Below, in pieces: positions 40,526 through 48,855 of a stretch of 64,000 bases of DNA (positions within the stretch are counted from its first letter, which is position 1; every line of letters begins with the position of its first letter). The stretch covers positions 62,001-126,000 of the forward strand of contig JBBANM010000002.1 of assembly GCA_040401995.1 (NCBI GenBank), given 5' to 3'. The notes beneath the pieces were generated by a model. The model was not told where the DNA came from. It ran no database searches and saw only the letters and a program-made list of their open reading frames with translations. This stretch comes from Haliscomenobacter sp040401995. GTDB taxonomy: Bacteria; Bacteroidota; Bacteroidia; Chitinophagales; Saprospiraceae. The position numbers were made by a program, and so were the translations under genes.

Positions 40526-42460
40526 ATGCGGTACGGTTTCTTGTTGGTGTTGGCCATGGCAACGAGCATTTTTCTAGTTGCCCAACCAGCTTATACCACT
40601 AAAGCTACTTTGGTGCCCAAACTCCTAAAAGTATACGAGCAAGCCAAAACTCAAATCAGTAGTCGCCAGCTAGATGAGGCCGCCAAAACATTGAAAAAAC
40701 TCCTCGCCGATGATCCAAAATTCATCGATGGCATCATCATGCTGGCCAATGTGCACCACGATCAAGGTGACCTTGCTGGCGCGATAAGTGGATACCAAAA
40801 TGTGCTGGCGATGGATTCAACATACCAACCGCGCTTGTATTACCAACTGGCTTTAACCCAGTATAAGTTACAGCAATATTCGGCTGCCGCTCAAAATTTT
40901 GGAAAATTTTTATTGGTGGAGAAAAAAAGCGAAGACATGCTCAGTCGGGCAAAAACTTACCAAAGGAACGCCGTTTTTGCTGCTGAAGCCATTTTGCACC
41001 CCGTAGCTTACACGCCAATACGCCTAACCGAATCCATTAATTCGGCTACCGATGAATATTGGGCAACCGTCAGTACAGATGGAAGCGAGCTAATTTTCAC
41101 CCGACGAGTCAACAATCAGGAAGATTTTTTTAGCAGCAAAAAAACAAATGGCGCTTGGCAACTTGCTGAACCCATTGCTGAGTTGAACACCCCGCTCAAC
41201 GAAGGCATCCATTGTCTTTCGGGTGATGGGCGTACCCTCATTTTTACAGCCTGCGATCGACCAGGCGGGTTGGGTGGTTGTGATCTCTACACCTCGAGTT
41301 GGAGTAACGGACACTGGTCGGAGCCGCTCAATCTTAAAGCACCCATCAATACCGCCAGTTGGGAAACACAACCCTCGCTGTCGGCCAATGGGCAAATGCT
41401 TTTTTTTATCAGCGACCGGAAAGGAGGAATGGGTGGATTAGACATTTGGTCAAGTTACCGTCAGCCTGATGGCACTTGGTCGGCACCAAGCAACTTGGGC
41501 AAAAACATCAATACTCCCGAAGATGAGCAGGCGCCTTTTATCCATCCCGATGGCCGCAGCCTCTATTTTATGTCAAAAGGCCACCCCGGAATGGGCGGAT
41601 ATGACTTGTACCTCAGTCGCTTGAATGAAAAAGGAGAGTGGGGAACTCCGCAAAATTTAGGTTACCCCATCAATACACCCGCCAACGAAGGCGCAATTCA
41701 CCTGGATTTGGATGGCAAATTGGCCTATTTTGACAGCGATCAAGGTTCAAAAACGGTAGGCGCTGTTTCCACTCGCGCCGATATTTTTCAATTTGAATTA
41801 CCCGAGCAAGACCGTCCCTTGGCGGTGACTTATGCCAAAGGCGTAGTGCAGGACAAAATCACCCAAAAACCTTTGTCGGCACAGGTGGAAATCATTGACT
41901 TAAGCACCAGTAAAAAAGTTTTTAGCGCCACCACCGAACCCGATGGCGCTTTTTTGGTTTGTTTGCCGCTGGGCTACAACTACGGATTGGAAGTATCAAA
42001 AAATGGTTATTTCTTTTATTCCGAAAACTTTGCCTTGCAAGAACAACACAACCGGCAAGAACCCTACCAATTGGCAGTGAAATTACAGCCTATTCCAGCC
42101 GAAAATACCGCCAGCACCAAAGCGGAGGCAGTGATTTTGCGGAATGTTTTTTTTGCAGTAGGAAACGCTCAGTTGCAATCCACCTCTTTTCCTGAACTCC
42201 TCCGCCTAGTGCAGCTGTTACAAGCCAACCCCAAAATGCGTATTCAGATCAACGGCCATACCGATGATGTTGGCGCCGATGTCGACAACCAAAAATTATC
42301 GGAACAACGGGCTAAAGCCGTGTATGAATATTTGGTGCAAAATGGGATTGCCGCAACCCGACTGCTGTATAAAGGTTATGGGGAAACCAAACCTATCGCT
42401 TCTAACACCACCCCCGAGGGTCGGCAACAGAATAGGCGTACCGAGTTTATCATGCAGTGA
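40526..42460 (+). CDS. PorE-like OmpA protein with TPR, beta-propeller and regulatory-like domains
   Basis: The 644-residue exported protein starts MRYGFLLVLAMATSIFLVAQ. Domains in order: TPR helices (about 30-110), PD40/WD40-like beta-propeller with repeats such as DGSELIFTRR, DGRTLIFTACDRPGGLGGCDLY, ANGQMLFFISDRKGGMGGLDIW and DGRSLYFMSKGHPGMGGYDLY (about 160-420), a carboxypeptidase-regulatory-like domain (about 440-525), and an OmpA domain with INGHTDDVGADVDNQKLSEQRAKAVYEYL. This order is that of PorE, the type IX secretion protein proposed to anchor the system to peptidoglycan; Saprospiria have several paralogs, so orthology is not proven. A longer frame from 40442 overlaps the hairpin upstream and is rejected. 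Confidence 0.8.
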   Translation: MRYGFLLVLAMATSIFLVAQPAYTTKATLVPKLLKVYEQAKTQISSRQLDEAAKTLKKLLADDPKFIDGIIMLANVHHDQGDLAGAISGYQNVLAMDSTYQPRLYYQLALTQYKLQQYSAAAQNFGKFLLVEKKSEDMLSRAKTYQRNAVFAAEAILHPVAYTPIRLTESINSATDEYWATVSTDGSELIFTRRVNNQEDFFSSKKTNGAWQLAEPIAELNTPLNEGIHCLSGDGRTLIFTACDRPGGLGGCDLYTSSWSNGHWSEPLNLKAPINTASWETQPSLSANGQMLFFISDRKGGMGGLDIWSSYRQPDGTWSAPSNLGKNINTPEDEQAPFIHPDGRSLYFMSKGHPGMGGYDLYLSRLNEKGEWGTPQNLGYPINTPANEGAIHLDLDGKLAYFDSDQGSKTVGAVSTRADIFQFELPEQDRPLAVTYAKGVVQDKITQKPLSAQVEIIDLSTSKKVFSATTEPDGAFLVCLPLGYNYGLEVSKNGYFFYSENFALQEQHNRQEPYQLAVKLQPIPAENTASTKAEAVILRNVFFAVGNAQLQSTSFPELLRLVQLLQANPKMRIQINGHTDDVGADVDNQKLSEQRAKAVYEYLVQNGIAATRLLYKGYGETKPIASNTTPEGRQQNRRTEFIMQ

Positions 42461-42468
42461 CGATCGGG

Positions 42469-44001
42469 TTACTTTTTTCGAATTGGAGCAGTATTTTTTA
42501 GCCAAACCACGGCAGGCGCCATGTTGGATTTTCCAACCTGACCTTGACCTAAACCGGGTTTGAAAAAACTACCCAAAACGATATCCTGTTTTTGATCCCC
42601 ATCCAAGTCGCCTACATCCATAACCAGCCATTTTCCTTGCTCAGCAGTGGGAAAGGTACTTGCTTTAAACTGCATTTGCCCTTGATTTTCAAAAAACAGG
42701 AACCCCGAATTAGGTTGGGCGTCAGGTTCGTTAAAAAAAGAAATCATGGCGATGTCTTGATCGCCGTCGGCGTCAAAGTCGGCAGCCACTGCTTTGCTGG
42801 CGCCAAACGCGGGATAGAAAAAACTTTCCTTGAAATGATTCCGGCCATCATTCAAATAAATACGCAAGCCGTGATAAGCCTTTAACGAATAAGAATAATC
42901 GGCATTGTCGCCATTGGTGTAAAGAATGTCAATTTTTCCGTCTTGGTTCATGTCTGCCAGGTCAATAAAGCTAGAGCCGTAAACGGACGGGAATTCCAAC
43001 AGTTTTTCTTCCTTGAATTTACCCTTTCCTAGGTTGTAAAACACCAGCACACTTTCACGCGCTTGACACATCAGTACTACGATGTCCTTTCGGCCATCCT
43101 GATTGAGGTCGTTGAGGTAGGTTACGCGTGCGCCGGGTTGCAATTTGAGTACATGTTCCTGATGCGTTTTTCCATCGTACCAAGCCAGGCGCCCAAGCTC
43201 GTTGCCATAATTGCAGAGTAAAAAATCGAGGGTTCCATCTTCATTAAGATCTTGGACGGTGATATCCACTGGGCGCTGGAGTGAATCCAGTAAAGTTGTT
43301 GCCTGGCCATTGGCAGATAATTGGATCAGTTTGCCCTTTTTGCGGTCGTTGGGATCCATGAGTCCCATTTCCAGCAATAGTTTTTGCCCTTTGATGCCTG
43401 CTACAGCAGAAATGGAACTCTCCAAACGAATGGAATCAATTTTTTGCAGTTCAGGGTTGTAAAACTCCAAAAGCCCATTGTCTCGTCTTCCTATCAGCAA
43501 TTGGCTATGCGCATTGTCAATTTTAACCATCGTGACTTTAGGGAGTCTATTGGTGGCTGTTGGAATAGATTGTAATTTAAAAAAAGGGAGTCCTATTTTT
43601 ACTGCGCTTTTGACGGGTTGCGGGACAGGGTGTTCCGGAGCGTTTTGCACATAATACGCGATGATTTTTTGCCAATCCTCTTCCACGAGTACAGGATTAG
43701 CAGGAAAGCCGTCGGATTGAACATACGGGGTAATATCTTCTGGATCAAGCCCCATCAATTTATCAGAAAGTGGTTTCATCCCCAGTCGATAAGCCATTTC
43801 GGGCAGTACACCTTTTTCCCAAGTCGATTTATCCAATAATTGAGGATCAGGAAAAAGATGGCAACTTCCACAATGAATGGCGGCCAATTGCTGACCGGAG
43901 AGGTGGGTAGGTAAGGGAGCTTGCGGCAATTCATTTTGATGACTTCCGACACAACCCACACCAGTCCAAAACAATAAAGCAAGGTAGAATGTCTTTCTCA
44001 T
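42469..44001 (-). CDS. FG-GAP/VCBS-repeat lipoprotein with an N-terminal haem site
   Basis: The 510-residue protein starts MRKTFYLALLFWTGVGC, a lipoprotein signal. A CGSCH haem c motif follows at about residue 40 (LAAIHCGSCHLFPDPQLLD), with conserved downstream residues (KGVLPEMAYRLGM, EDWQKIIAYYVQNAP) resembling a mono-haem cytochrome domain. The rest holds FG-GAP/VCBS repeats with calcium-loop-like motifs (DLNEDGTLDFLLCN, DLNQDGRKDIVVL, DMNQDGKIDILYTNGD, DFDADGDQDIAMIS, DLDGDQKQDIVLGSF), which form a beta-propeller. A periplasmic or surface-attached electron-transfer or binding protein is likely. The gene is convergent with the PorE-like gene, only 8 nt separate the stops. Confidence 0.85.
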   Translation of the reverse strand: MRKTFYLALLFWTGVGCVGSHQNELPQAPLPTHLSGQQLAAIHCGSCHLFPDPQLLDKSTWEKGVLPEMAYRLGMKPLSDKLMGLDPEDITPYVQSDGFPANPVLVEEDWQKIIAYYVQNAPEHPVPQPVKSAVKIGLPFFKLQSIPTATNRLPKVTMVKIDNAHSQLLIGRRDNGLLEFYNPELQKIDSIRLESSISAVAGIKGQKLLLEMGLMDPNDRKKGKLIQLSANGQATTLLDSLQRPVDITVQDLNEDGTLDFLLCNYGNELGRLAWYDGKTHQEHVLKLQPGARVTYLNDLNQDGRKDIVVLMCQARESVLVFYNLGKGKFKEEKLLEFPSVYGSSFIDLADMNQDGKIDILYTNGDNADYSYSLKAYHGLRIYLNDGRNHFKESFFYPAFGASKAVAADFDADGDQDIAMISFFNEPDAQPNSGFLFFENQGQMQFKASTFPTAEQGKWLVMDVGDLDGDQKQDIVLGSFFKPGLGQGQVGKSNMAPAVVWLKNTAPIRKK

Positions 44002-44111
44002 TACTAGCGCTGGTTTCGCAGCTTAATTTTTTCATCCAAAATAGTCAGTATCGGAAATTACCCGTTCCTTTGTAGTTCGAATAAGGCAGGCTAATTTACT
44101 ATAATTACCTT

Positions 44112-45383
44112 ATGGATATTAAAACTGGATTGTTTTGTTGCTGTTTATGCTGCCTTTTTTGTGAACCTGCTTTTTGTGGAGAATCTATAGACACCATATC
44201 TATCCCAGTTCGCGAAAATACGGATAGTATCCCCGCAACAAGCGTTTTTGAAAACTTAGAAACGCCCAAACAAGATGCTGTAGACGTAGTTGATTTGCTT
44301 AAGCGGATTACGAAAACGGCTACCAAAACGCGAAATGAAGTAGGCGTAGTACACATTTCAGCAATTCCAGCAGTTGGCTATTCCTTGCAAACTGGTTTTG
44401 CTGCCGTGGTAAGCGCTAATGTAGCGTTTAAATCAAAAGATCCCGAACTAAGGAGTGATAAGACCTCTTATATGTACTCCAGTTTTGCTTACACCCAATA
44501 TAAACAAATCATTTTGCCATTCCGCGCCAGCATCTGGGCGGCTAAAGGTAAGTACAATTTACAGCTAGACTGGCGGTTTATGAAGTACCCTTCAGAAACG
44601 TTTGGTTTGGGTGCTTATACCAACTTCTCCGACGGTTATGCGATCAGTTTCAACTATTTAAAGCTCCACCAAACGGTAGTGACCAAAGTGGGCCAAAACC
44701 TGTATGCTGGCTTAGGGTATTATCTTGATCGTTTTTGGAAAATTCAAGAAACAGGTGTTCCCCAAAAAACGCCTACCGATTATCAGCAATATGGCTTGTA
44801 CGAAACCGCTACTGCATCAGGTTTTGCTTTACAGCTTTTTCATGATTCAAGAAAAAACCCCATCAACCCCAATAATGGTTGGTACGGAAATTTTGTTTTA
44901 CGCCCCAATTTGGCCATTCTAGGAGCTGGATCCAATTGGACTTCAGTGCAGCTAGAATTTCGAAAATACTTCCGTTTTCCTGGAAAATCGGAGAATGTAT
45001 TGGCATTTTGGAATTACAACTGGTTTTTGGCGGGCGGCGGTAAAGCGCCTTATTTGCTGTTGCCAAGTACTGGTTGGGATGATAATTTCAACACTGGCAG
45101 AGGCTACATTCAAGGGCGATTTAGAGGAACCAGCATGGTTTATCTAGAAGGAGAGTACCGTTTTAAGATTTCGCGAAAAGGATTTTTAGGTGGCGTAGTT
45201 TTTGCCAATGCCCAATCTTTTGCCCAATCACCCGATCGACAATTTAAGGTAATCAGCCCTGCTTTTGGTGGCGGCTTGCGGATCAAATTGAATAAATTTT
45301 CAGGCGCCAATTTGTGTATTGACTACGGAATTGGATTGCAGGGGTCAAGAGGGATATCGGTAAATATTGGCGAAATTTTTTAG
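44112..45383 (+). CDS. BamA/TamA-type surface antigen (short beta-barrel)
   Basis: The 423-residue protein has a Cys-rich N-terminus MDIKTGLFCCCLCCLFC that works as a signal region, then a beta-barrel rich in aromatic strands: SVQLEFRKYFRFPGKSENVLAFWNYNWFLAGGGKAPYLLLPS, RGYIQGRFRGTSMVYLEGEYRFKI, GGGLRIKLNKFSGANLCIDYGIGLQG. The RGY(x)nGRFRG segment fits the Bac_surface_Ag (D15) barrel. No POTRA domains are visible, so it is not a full insertase. Function unknown. A hairpin overlaps its stop. Confidence 0.72.
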   Translation: MDIKTGLFCCCLCCLFCEPAFCGESIDTISIPVRENTDSIPATSVFENLETPKQDAVDVVDLLKRITKTATKTRNEVGVVHISAIPAVGYSLQTGFAAVVSANVAFKSKDPELRSDKTSYMYSSFAYTQYKQIILPFRASIWAAKGKYNLQLDWRFMKYPSETFGLGAYTNFSDGYAISFNYLKLHQTVVTKVGQNLYAGLGYYLDRFWKIQETGVPQKTPTDYQQYGLYETATASGFALQLFHDSRKNPINPNNGWYGNFVLRPNLAILGAGSNWTSVQLEFRKYFRFPGKSENVLAFWNYNWFLAGGGKAPYLLLPSTGWDDNFNTGRGYIQGRFRGTSMVYLEGEYRFKISRKGFLGGVVFANAQSFAQSPDRQFKVISPAFGGGLRIKLNKFSGANLCIDYGIGLQGSRGISVNIGEIF

Positions 45384-45417
45384 CATGTCTGCCCAATATT
45401 ATTGAACAGACATGCTA
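45381..45417. terminator. Hairpin between convergent genes
   Basis: An 11-bp perfect stem TAGCATGTCTG (45381-45391) / CAGACATGCTA (45407-45417) closes a 15-nt loop and includes the stop codon of the barrel gene. No clear T-run follows, so termination is weaker evidence than the hairpin itself. Confidence 0.5.
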
Positions 45418-45424
45418 AAATGAA

Positions 45425-46870
45425 TTAATTTCTATAATCCAAGGCGGGTTTACGGTCGCCTAATAACGCTTCGTAGTGGTAATCCTTGCCACGGCGTTTT
45501 TGCAATTCCGCTTTTGCTTTTTCACATACCGCAGGATCGTTGAACAGATCCATCGCCGTCAAAGCCATGGTTTTTGCAGCCACTACCATCCCCTTTGTAC
45601 CAATGCTAATCCCGCCAGCAGCCACTGCTTGCCAGCTGTGGGCTGAAGTACCGGGCACCCAGGTAGCGGCGCCCATACCAACCGTCGGCACGGCCCAACT
45701 TACATCGCCTACGTCGGTTGAACCAGATCCTCCGCCTTCCGGAGCGTTGAACGGCTGAATTTTTTCAGAGGAGCTGATGTCTACGTTTTTGATATCGTAA
45801 GTGGCAACTATCTGTTCTGCAAATTTCTTTTCCTCGGGGGTGTAAGTGACGCCGCCAACTTTTACGAGGTTATCATACATCAATTTTGCCAGCGTTTCAT
45901 TGGGTAGTAGATTGTAAACTCCGGCAATAACTTCGTACTTCATGGTAGTACCCGTACCGAGGGCTGCCCCTTCAGCGGCTTTTACCATGCGGTCAAAAAT
46001 TTGTTTTACCACTTCCATTTCGGGGTGACGAGCATAGTAAAACACCTCGGCAAAAGCAGGTACCACGTTAGGCGCTTCTCCACCTTTGGTAATGACATAG
46101 TGGATGCGGGTTTCCTGCGGCACGTGTTCGCGCATCATGTTGACCATATTGTTCATTGCTTCCACGCCATCGAGCGCTGAGCGTCCGCGCTCGGGCGCAG
46201 CGGCTGCGTGCGAGGCGATGCCATAAAAACGGAATTTGGCGGATTTGTTCGCTAAGGAAGATGACGCACTAGCCGCATTTTCAGAAGAAGGGTGCCAGTG
46301 GATAACGGCATCGGTATCGTTAAATAACCCAGCACGCACCATGTATACTTTGCCGCCGCCACCTTCTTCAGCGGGGCAACCATACAGTTTTATGGTACCT
46401 TTTTTGCCCGTTTTTTTCAACCAATCTTTCAGGGTAATGGCAGCATCGACCGAGGCAGTTCCAAAAAGATGATGACCACAAGCATGGCCAGATTTTACGC
46501 CAGCACGTTCTTGTTTATAAGGTACCGCATCTTGAGAAACGCCTGGTAAAGCATCGAATTCAGCCAAAATACCGATTACGGGTTTGCCCTCGCCAAAAGT
46601 GGCAACGAAAGCCGTAGGTATTTCCGCTACATTGGCTTCAACTTTAAAACCAGCCGTTTTCAAATGTTCTTGCAACAATTTGGAGCTTTTGTACTCTTGG
46701 TAACCCACTTCAGCATATTCCCAAATTTGGTGCGCTAGTTTGCCATATTCAGCAGCGCTGGCATCAATGGAGCGGAGCACATCGGTTTTTTCAGCAGTTA
46801 ATCCAGATTGTGCTTTTACCCACAAAGGCAAAGCAATCGTTAGCAATAGAAATGAATAAAATTTAGACAT
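45425..46870 (-). CDS. M20 family amidohydrolase (AbgB-like), secreted
   Basis: This 481-residue protein has a signal peptide (MSKFYSFLLLTIALPLWVKAQ) and an M20/ArgE-like fold: GILAEFDALPG, SGHACGHHLFG (metal ligands), CPAEEGGGG (Glu), AVIHWHPSS and, near the C-terminus, GSGSTDVGDVSWAVPTVGM. It resembles the subunit B type p-aminobenzoyl-glutamate hydrolases that cleave amide bonds of folate fragments or related acylated amino acids; the true substrate is unknown. The insert (about residues 220-330) is the usual dimerisation domain. An element A copy lies 29 nt upstream of its start. Confidence 0.87.
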   Translation of the reverse strand: MSKFYSFLLLTIALPLWVKAQSGLTAEKTDVLRSIDASAAEYGKLAHQIWEYAEVGYQEYKSSKLLQEHLKTAGFKVEANVAEIPTAFVATFGEGKPVIGILAEFDALPGVSQDAVPYKQERAGVKSGHACGHHLFGTASVDAAITLKDWLKKTGKKGTIKLYGCPAEEGGGGKVYMVRAGLFNDTDAVIHWHPSSENAASASSSLANKSAKFRFYGIASHAAAAPERGRSALDGVEAMNNMVNMMREHVPQETRIHYVITKGGEAPNVVPAFAEVFYYARHPEMEVVKQIFDRMVKAAEGAALGTGTTMKYEVIAGVYNLLPNETLAKLMYDNLVKVGGVTYTPEEKKFAEQIVATYDIKNVDISSSEKIQPFNAPEGGGSGSTDVGDVSWAVPTVGMGAATWVPGTSAHSWQAVAAGGISIGTKGMVVAAKTMALTAMDLFNDPAVCEKAKAELQKRRGKDYHYEALLGDRKPALDYRN

Positions 46871-46898
46871 AACGATGTATTAGTGATGGTGAAAGTTT

Positions 46899-47060
46899 AG
46901 AGCATGTTCAGAATTCTGCTTCGAGCTACAAATGGCCAAAATTCGCACCAATTTCGTTACAAAAATGCTCATGTAGCGCTGCTACACTCCACTTTTTGTG
47001 CCTCATTGGTGCAAATTTTAGCTCATTTTAGCCATCGAACCAGAATCCTTAACATGCTCT
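46899..47060 (+). repeat. Element A, copy 3 (162-bp palindromic repeat)
   Basis: It runs from AGAGCATGTTCAGAATTCTG to CAGAATCCTTAACATGCTCT. Both ends have the matching C-to-A type change relative to copies 1 and 2 (AGCATG/CATGCT), so the terminal pairing is kept. The centre GTAGC-GCT-GCTAC is the same. It lies upstream of the M20 gene and downstream of the glycosyltransferase gene. Confidence 0.86.
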
Positions 47061-47075
47061 TATTGTAATCACGGG

Positions 47076-48191
47076 TTAACTATCTCCAAAATCGGTTTCA
47101 CTGGGTAGTCCTTCAATTAGCTGTAGCAAAGACCCTACAGCGATACTCAACAAACTTGGCTTGGCGCTGGGTCGGAAATCCCTAAGAGACTTACTTTGTT
47201 TCAGTAGGGGTAAAGCGGCGCGGAGGTTGAGTTCAGATTGTGACTGCACGGTGAAAAGTCCTTGTGCCTGGAGATGTTCGGCACAGTATTCCTGTTCGGT
47301 TTGTCCGGGGGTGGGAACCAATAATGCCGGAGTACCCAACACCACTAAGTCCAAGATGCTGCTATAACCCGATCTACAAATTACATACTTGCTTTGCGAA
47401 ACGGCTTCTTGAAGCTTTAGCGTGGCGAGGTGCGGAACAAAAGTAATGTTGTCCTCTACTTTTTCATAAAATGCTTGTTCAGGGTTTCCTAACACAAAAA
47501 GAAAAGAATGATCCTGTAACTCGGCGGCTTGTTGGCGTAATTTTTCTGCGAAATAGGTTTTTTGGGGCTCTGGCCCAGAAATAATGGCAATAAAATCGTA
47601 TTTTTTTGGCAATTCCTGGTGTTCAAAACGCGAAAGGGGGCCAACATAGCGCGTGATCACCCGAGGTAAAGACGGATGTCCGAGGTGACCGGATAAATTG
47701 GGTGCATCGGGGAAGTCAGGAACCCAGCATTCATTAAATTTGCGCATCTGGGTCCAGTGAATGGATTGCGTGGCTAGTTTAATGGGAAAAAGTACTGGCA
47801 AATGCAACTGGTGCGCCATAATGACATTGATGCCATTGCGAATGCGACAACCATAGCGGTGATCAGAAACAATGGCTTTGGCGTTTTCCTGGCGCTCAAT
47901 TTTGGCAATCACCCGTTGTTCCTGTAGGATGGCAGCAATGATTTTCGGCATTTGCTGTGCCACATTGAGGTAAATGTTTTCCGAGGGATACAGCACGTCG
48001 TAAGCGGGAAGTTCCCAGCTCCGCAAATCAGGGAACTCAGTGCGCAATAACGCCAGGGCTTTGCCATTTGATGCGATTACCACTTCTGCTCCTTGTTTCA
48101 GCAATTCACGAATTACGGGAATGCTGCGGGTAGCATGACCAAGACCCCAATCTAATGGGGATACGATTACTTTGTGTGGAGGGTTTGCCAT
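47076..48191 (-). CDS. MurG-like glycosyltransferase
   Basis: The 371-residue GT-B type enzyme shows VIVSPLDWGLGHATRSIPVIRELLKQG at the N-terminal acceptor domain and, in the C-terminal sugar-nucleotide half, RSGYSSILDLVVLGTPALLVPTPGQTEQEYCAEHLQAQGL, the pattern of MurG-like UDP-sugar transferases. It lacks membrane segments; a peripheral membrane role is likely. Donor and acceptor are unknown. No other glycosyltransferase is adjacent. It is divergent from the small lipoprotein/modE genes, with a 100-bp gap that must hold both promoters. Confidence 0.83.
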   Translation of the reverse strand: MANPPHKVIVSPLDWGLGHATRSIPVIRELLKQGAEVVIASNGKALALLRTEFPDLRSWELPAYDVLYPSENIYLNVAQQMPKIIAAILQEQRVIAKIERQENAKAIVSDHRYGCRIRNGINVIMAHQLHLPVLFPIKLATQSIHWTQMRKFNECWVPDFPDAPNLSGHLGHPSLPRVITRYVGPLSRFEHQELPKKYDFIAIISGPEPQKTYFAEKLRQQAAELQDHSFLFVLGNPEQAFYEKVEDNITFVPHLATLKLQEAVSQSKYVICRSGYSSILDLVVLGTPALLVPTPGQTEQEYCAEHLQAQGLFTVQSQSELNLRAALPLLKQSKSLRDFRPSAKPSLLSIAVGSLLQLIEGLPSETDFGDS

Positions 48192-48291
48192 GAGGAATTT
48201 TTTAACTTTATCGCAGCGTTGCTAAAATTAGAGTGAAGCAACTGTACCAAAATTCTTTGGGGAAAAATTAAGCAAAAAATACCAAAAAAAT

Positions 48292-48423
48292 ATGCAAACT
48301 CGAAACTTACTATTGCGCAGCTTGATACTTGTACTATTGTTATTCGCGCTTTCATCTTGCCGAACCGACTGTGGATGCCCGATGGCCAATAATCAATCTA
48401 AACCGCGAACCACTGTATCTTAA
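48292..48423 (+). CDS. 43-residue Cys-rich lipoprotein upstream of modE
   Basis: The frame starts at an ATG at 48292 and encodes MQTRNLLLRSLILVLLLFAL followed by SSCRTDCGCPMA and a short polar tail. The lipobox ALSSC gives a mature lipoprotein of about 21 residues with Cys at positions 1, 5 and 7 (C-X3-C-X-C). Its stop is 7 nt before the modE ATG, so the two form an operon. I recognise no named family. Small size, perfect lipobox and tight spacing make it credible; a metal-binding or surface-display role is only a guess. Confidence 0.65.
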   Translation: MQTRNLLLRSLILVLLLFALSSCRTDCGCPMANNQSKPRTTVS

Positions 48424-48430
48424 ACCAATC

Positions 48431-48793
48431 ATGGGACTCAAACACCTGCTCAAGAATGGGACATTTAAAGTAACCGGTCGTTTGCGTATTGAACAGCCGG
48501 AAGAACCCTTTTTTGGCCCAGGGCGCTTGCAATTGCTGGAATTGATTGATGAAAAAGGCTCCATCAACCAAGCCGCGAAAGCCATGGGTATGTCTTATTC
48601 CAAAGCCTGGAAAATGATCAATTCGCTCAATGCACAAGCTTTGCATCCACTGGTAGCCACCCAAACGGGCGGAGAAAAAGGAGGAGGAGCCATCATTACC
48701 GCTGAAGCCAAAGAAATCATCGCTTATTTCAAAGCCCTACAAACCCGGTTTGAATATTTTTTGCAGCAGGAAACAAAAAAATTGGAGGAATAA
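48431..48793 (+). CDS. ModE-type winged-helix regulator (DNA-binding domain only)
   Basis: The 120-residue protein has the ModE N-terminal domain: GPGRLQLLELIDEKGSINQAAKAMGMSYSKAWKMINSLN (LysR-like winged helix) and the family-specific ATQTGGEKGGGAIITAEAKE loop, ending in a helix for dimerisation. The C-terminal molybdate-binding (MOP/TOBE) domains of E. coli ModE are absent, so ligand sensing, if any, must work differently. I use the ATG at 48431 (MGLKHLLKNG). It is preceded by the small lipoprotein gene and followed at once by a long palindrome and a TonB receptor gene, its likely target. Confidence 0.88.
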   Translation: MGLKHLLKNGTFKVTGRLRIEQPEEPFFGPGRLQLLELIDEKGSINQAAKAMGMSYSKAWKMINSLNAQALHPLVATQTGGEKGGGAIITAEAKEIIAYFKALQTRFEYFLQQETKKLEE

Positions 48794-48794
48794 G

Positions 48795-48850
48795 GCCCTA
48801 TTGAAAATATCGTTATATTTTTGAAAAAATAACGATATTTTCAATAGGGC
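48795..48850. promoter_or_regulatory. 56-bp palindrome with a Mo-box-like core between modE and the TonB receptor
   Basis: Two perfect 22-nt arms (48795-48816 and 48829-48850) surround 12 nt. The inner part reads CGTTATAT-N8-AAATAACG, the geometry and sequence of ModE operators (CGTTATAT-N8-ATATAACG type, from memory of E. coli modA). It begins 2 nt after the modE stop and ends 5 nt before the receptor ATG at 48856. Besides acting as an operator, its transcript would form a 22-bp hairpin next to the start codon. Confidence 0.72.
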
Positions 48851-48855
48851 AAATT

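Noticed and set aside
44040..44075. Possible element B end (TTACCCGTTCCT)
   Set aside because: Only 12 bases match and no partner arm is found nearby.
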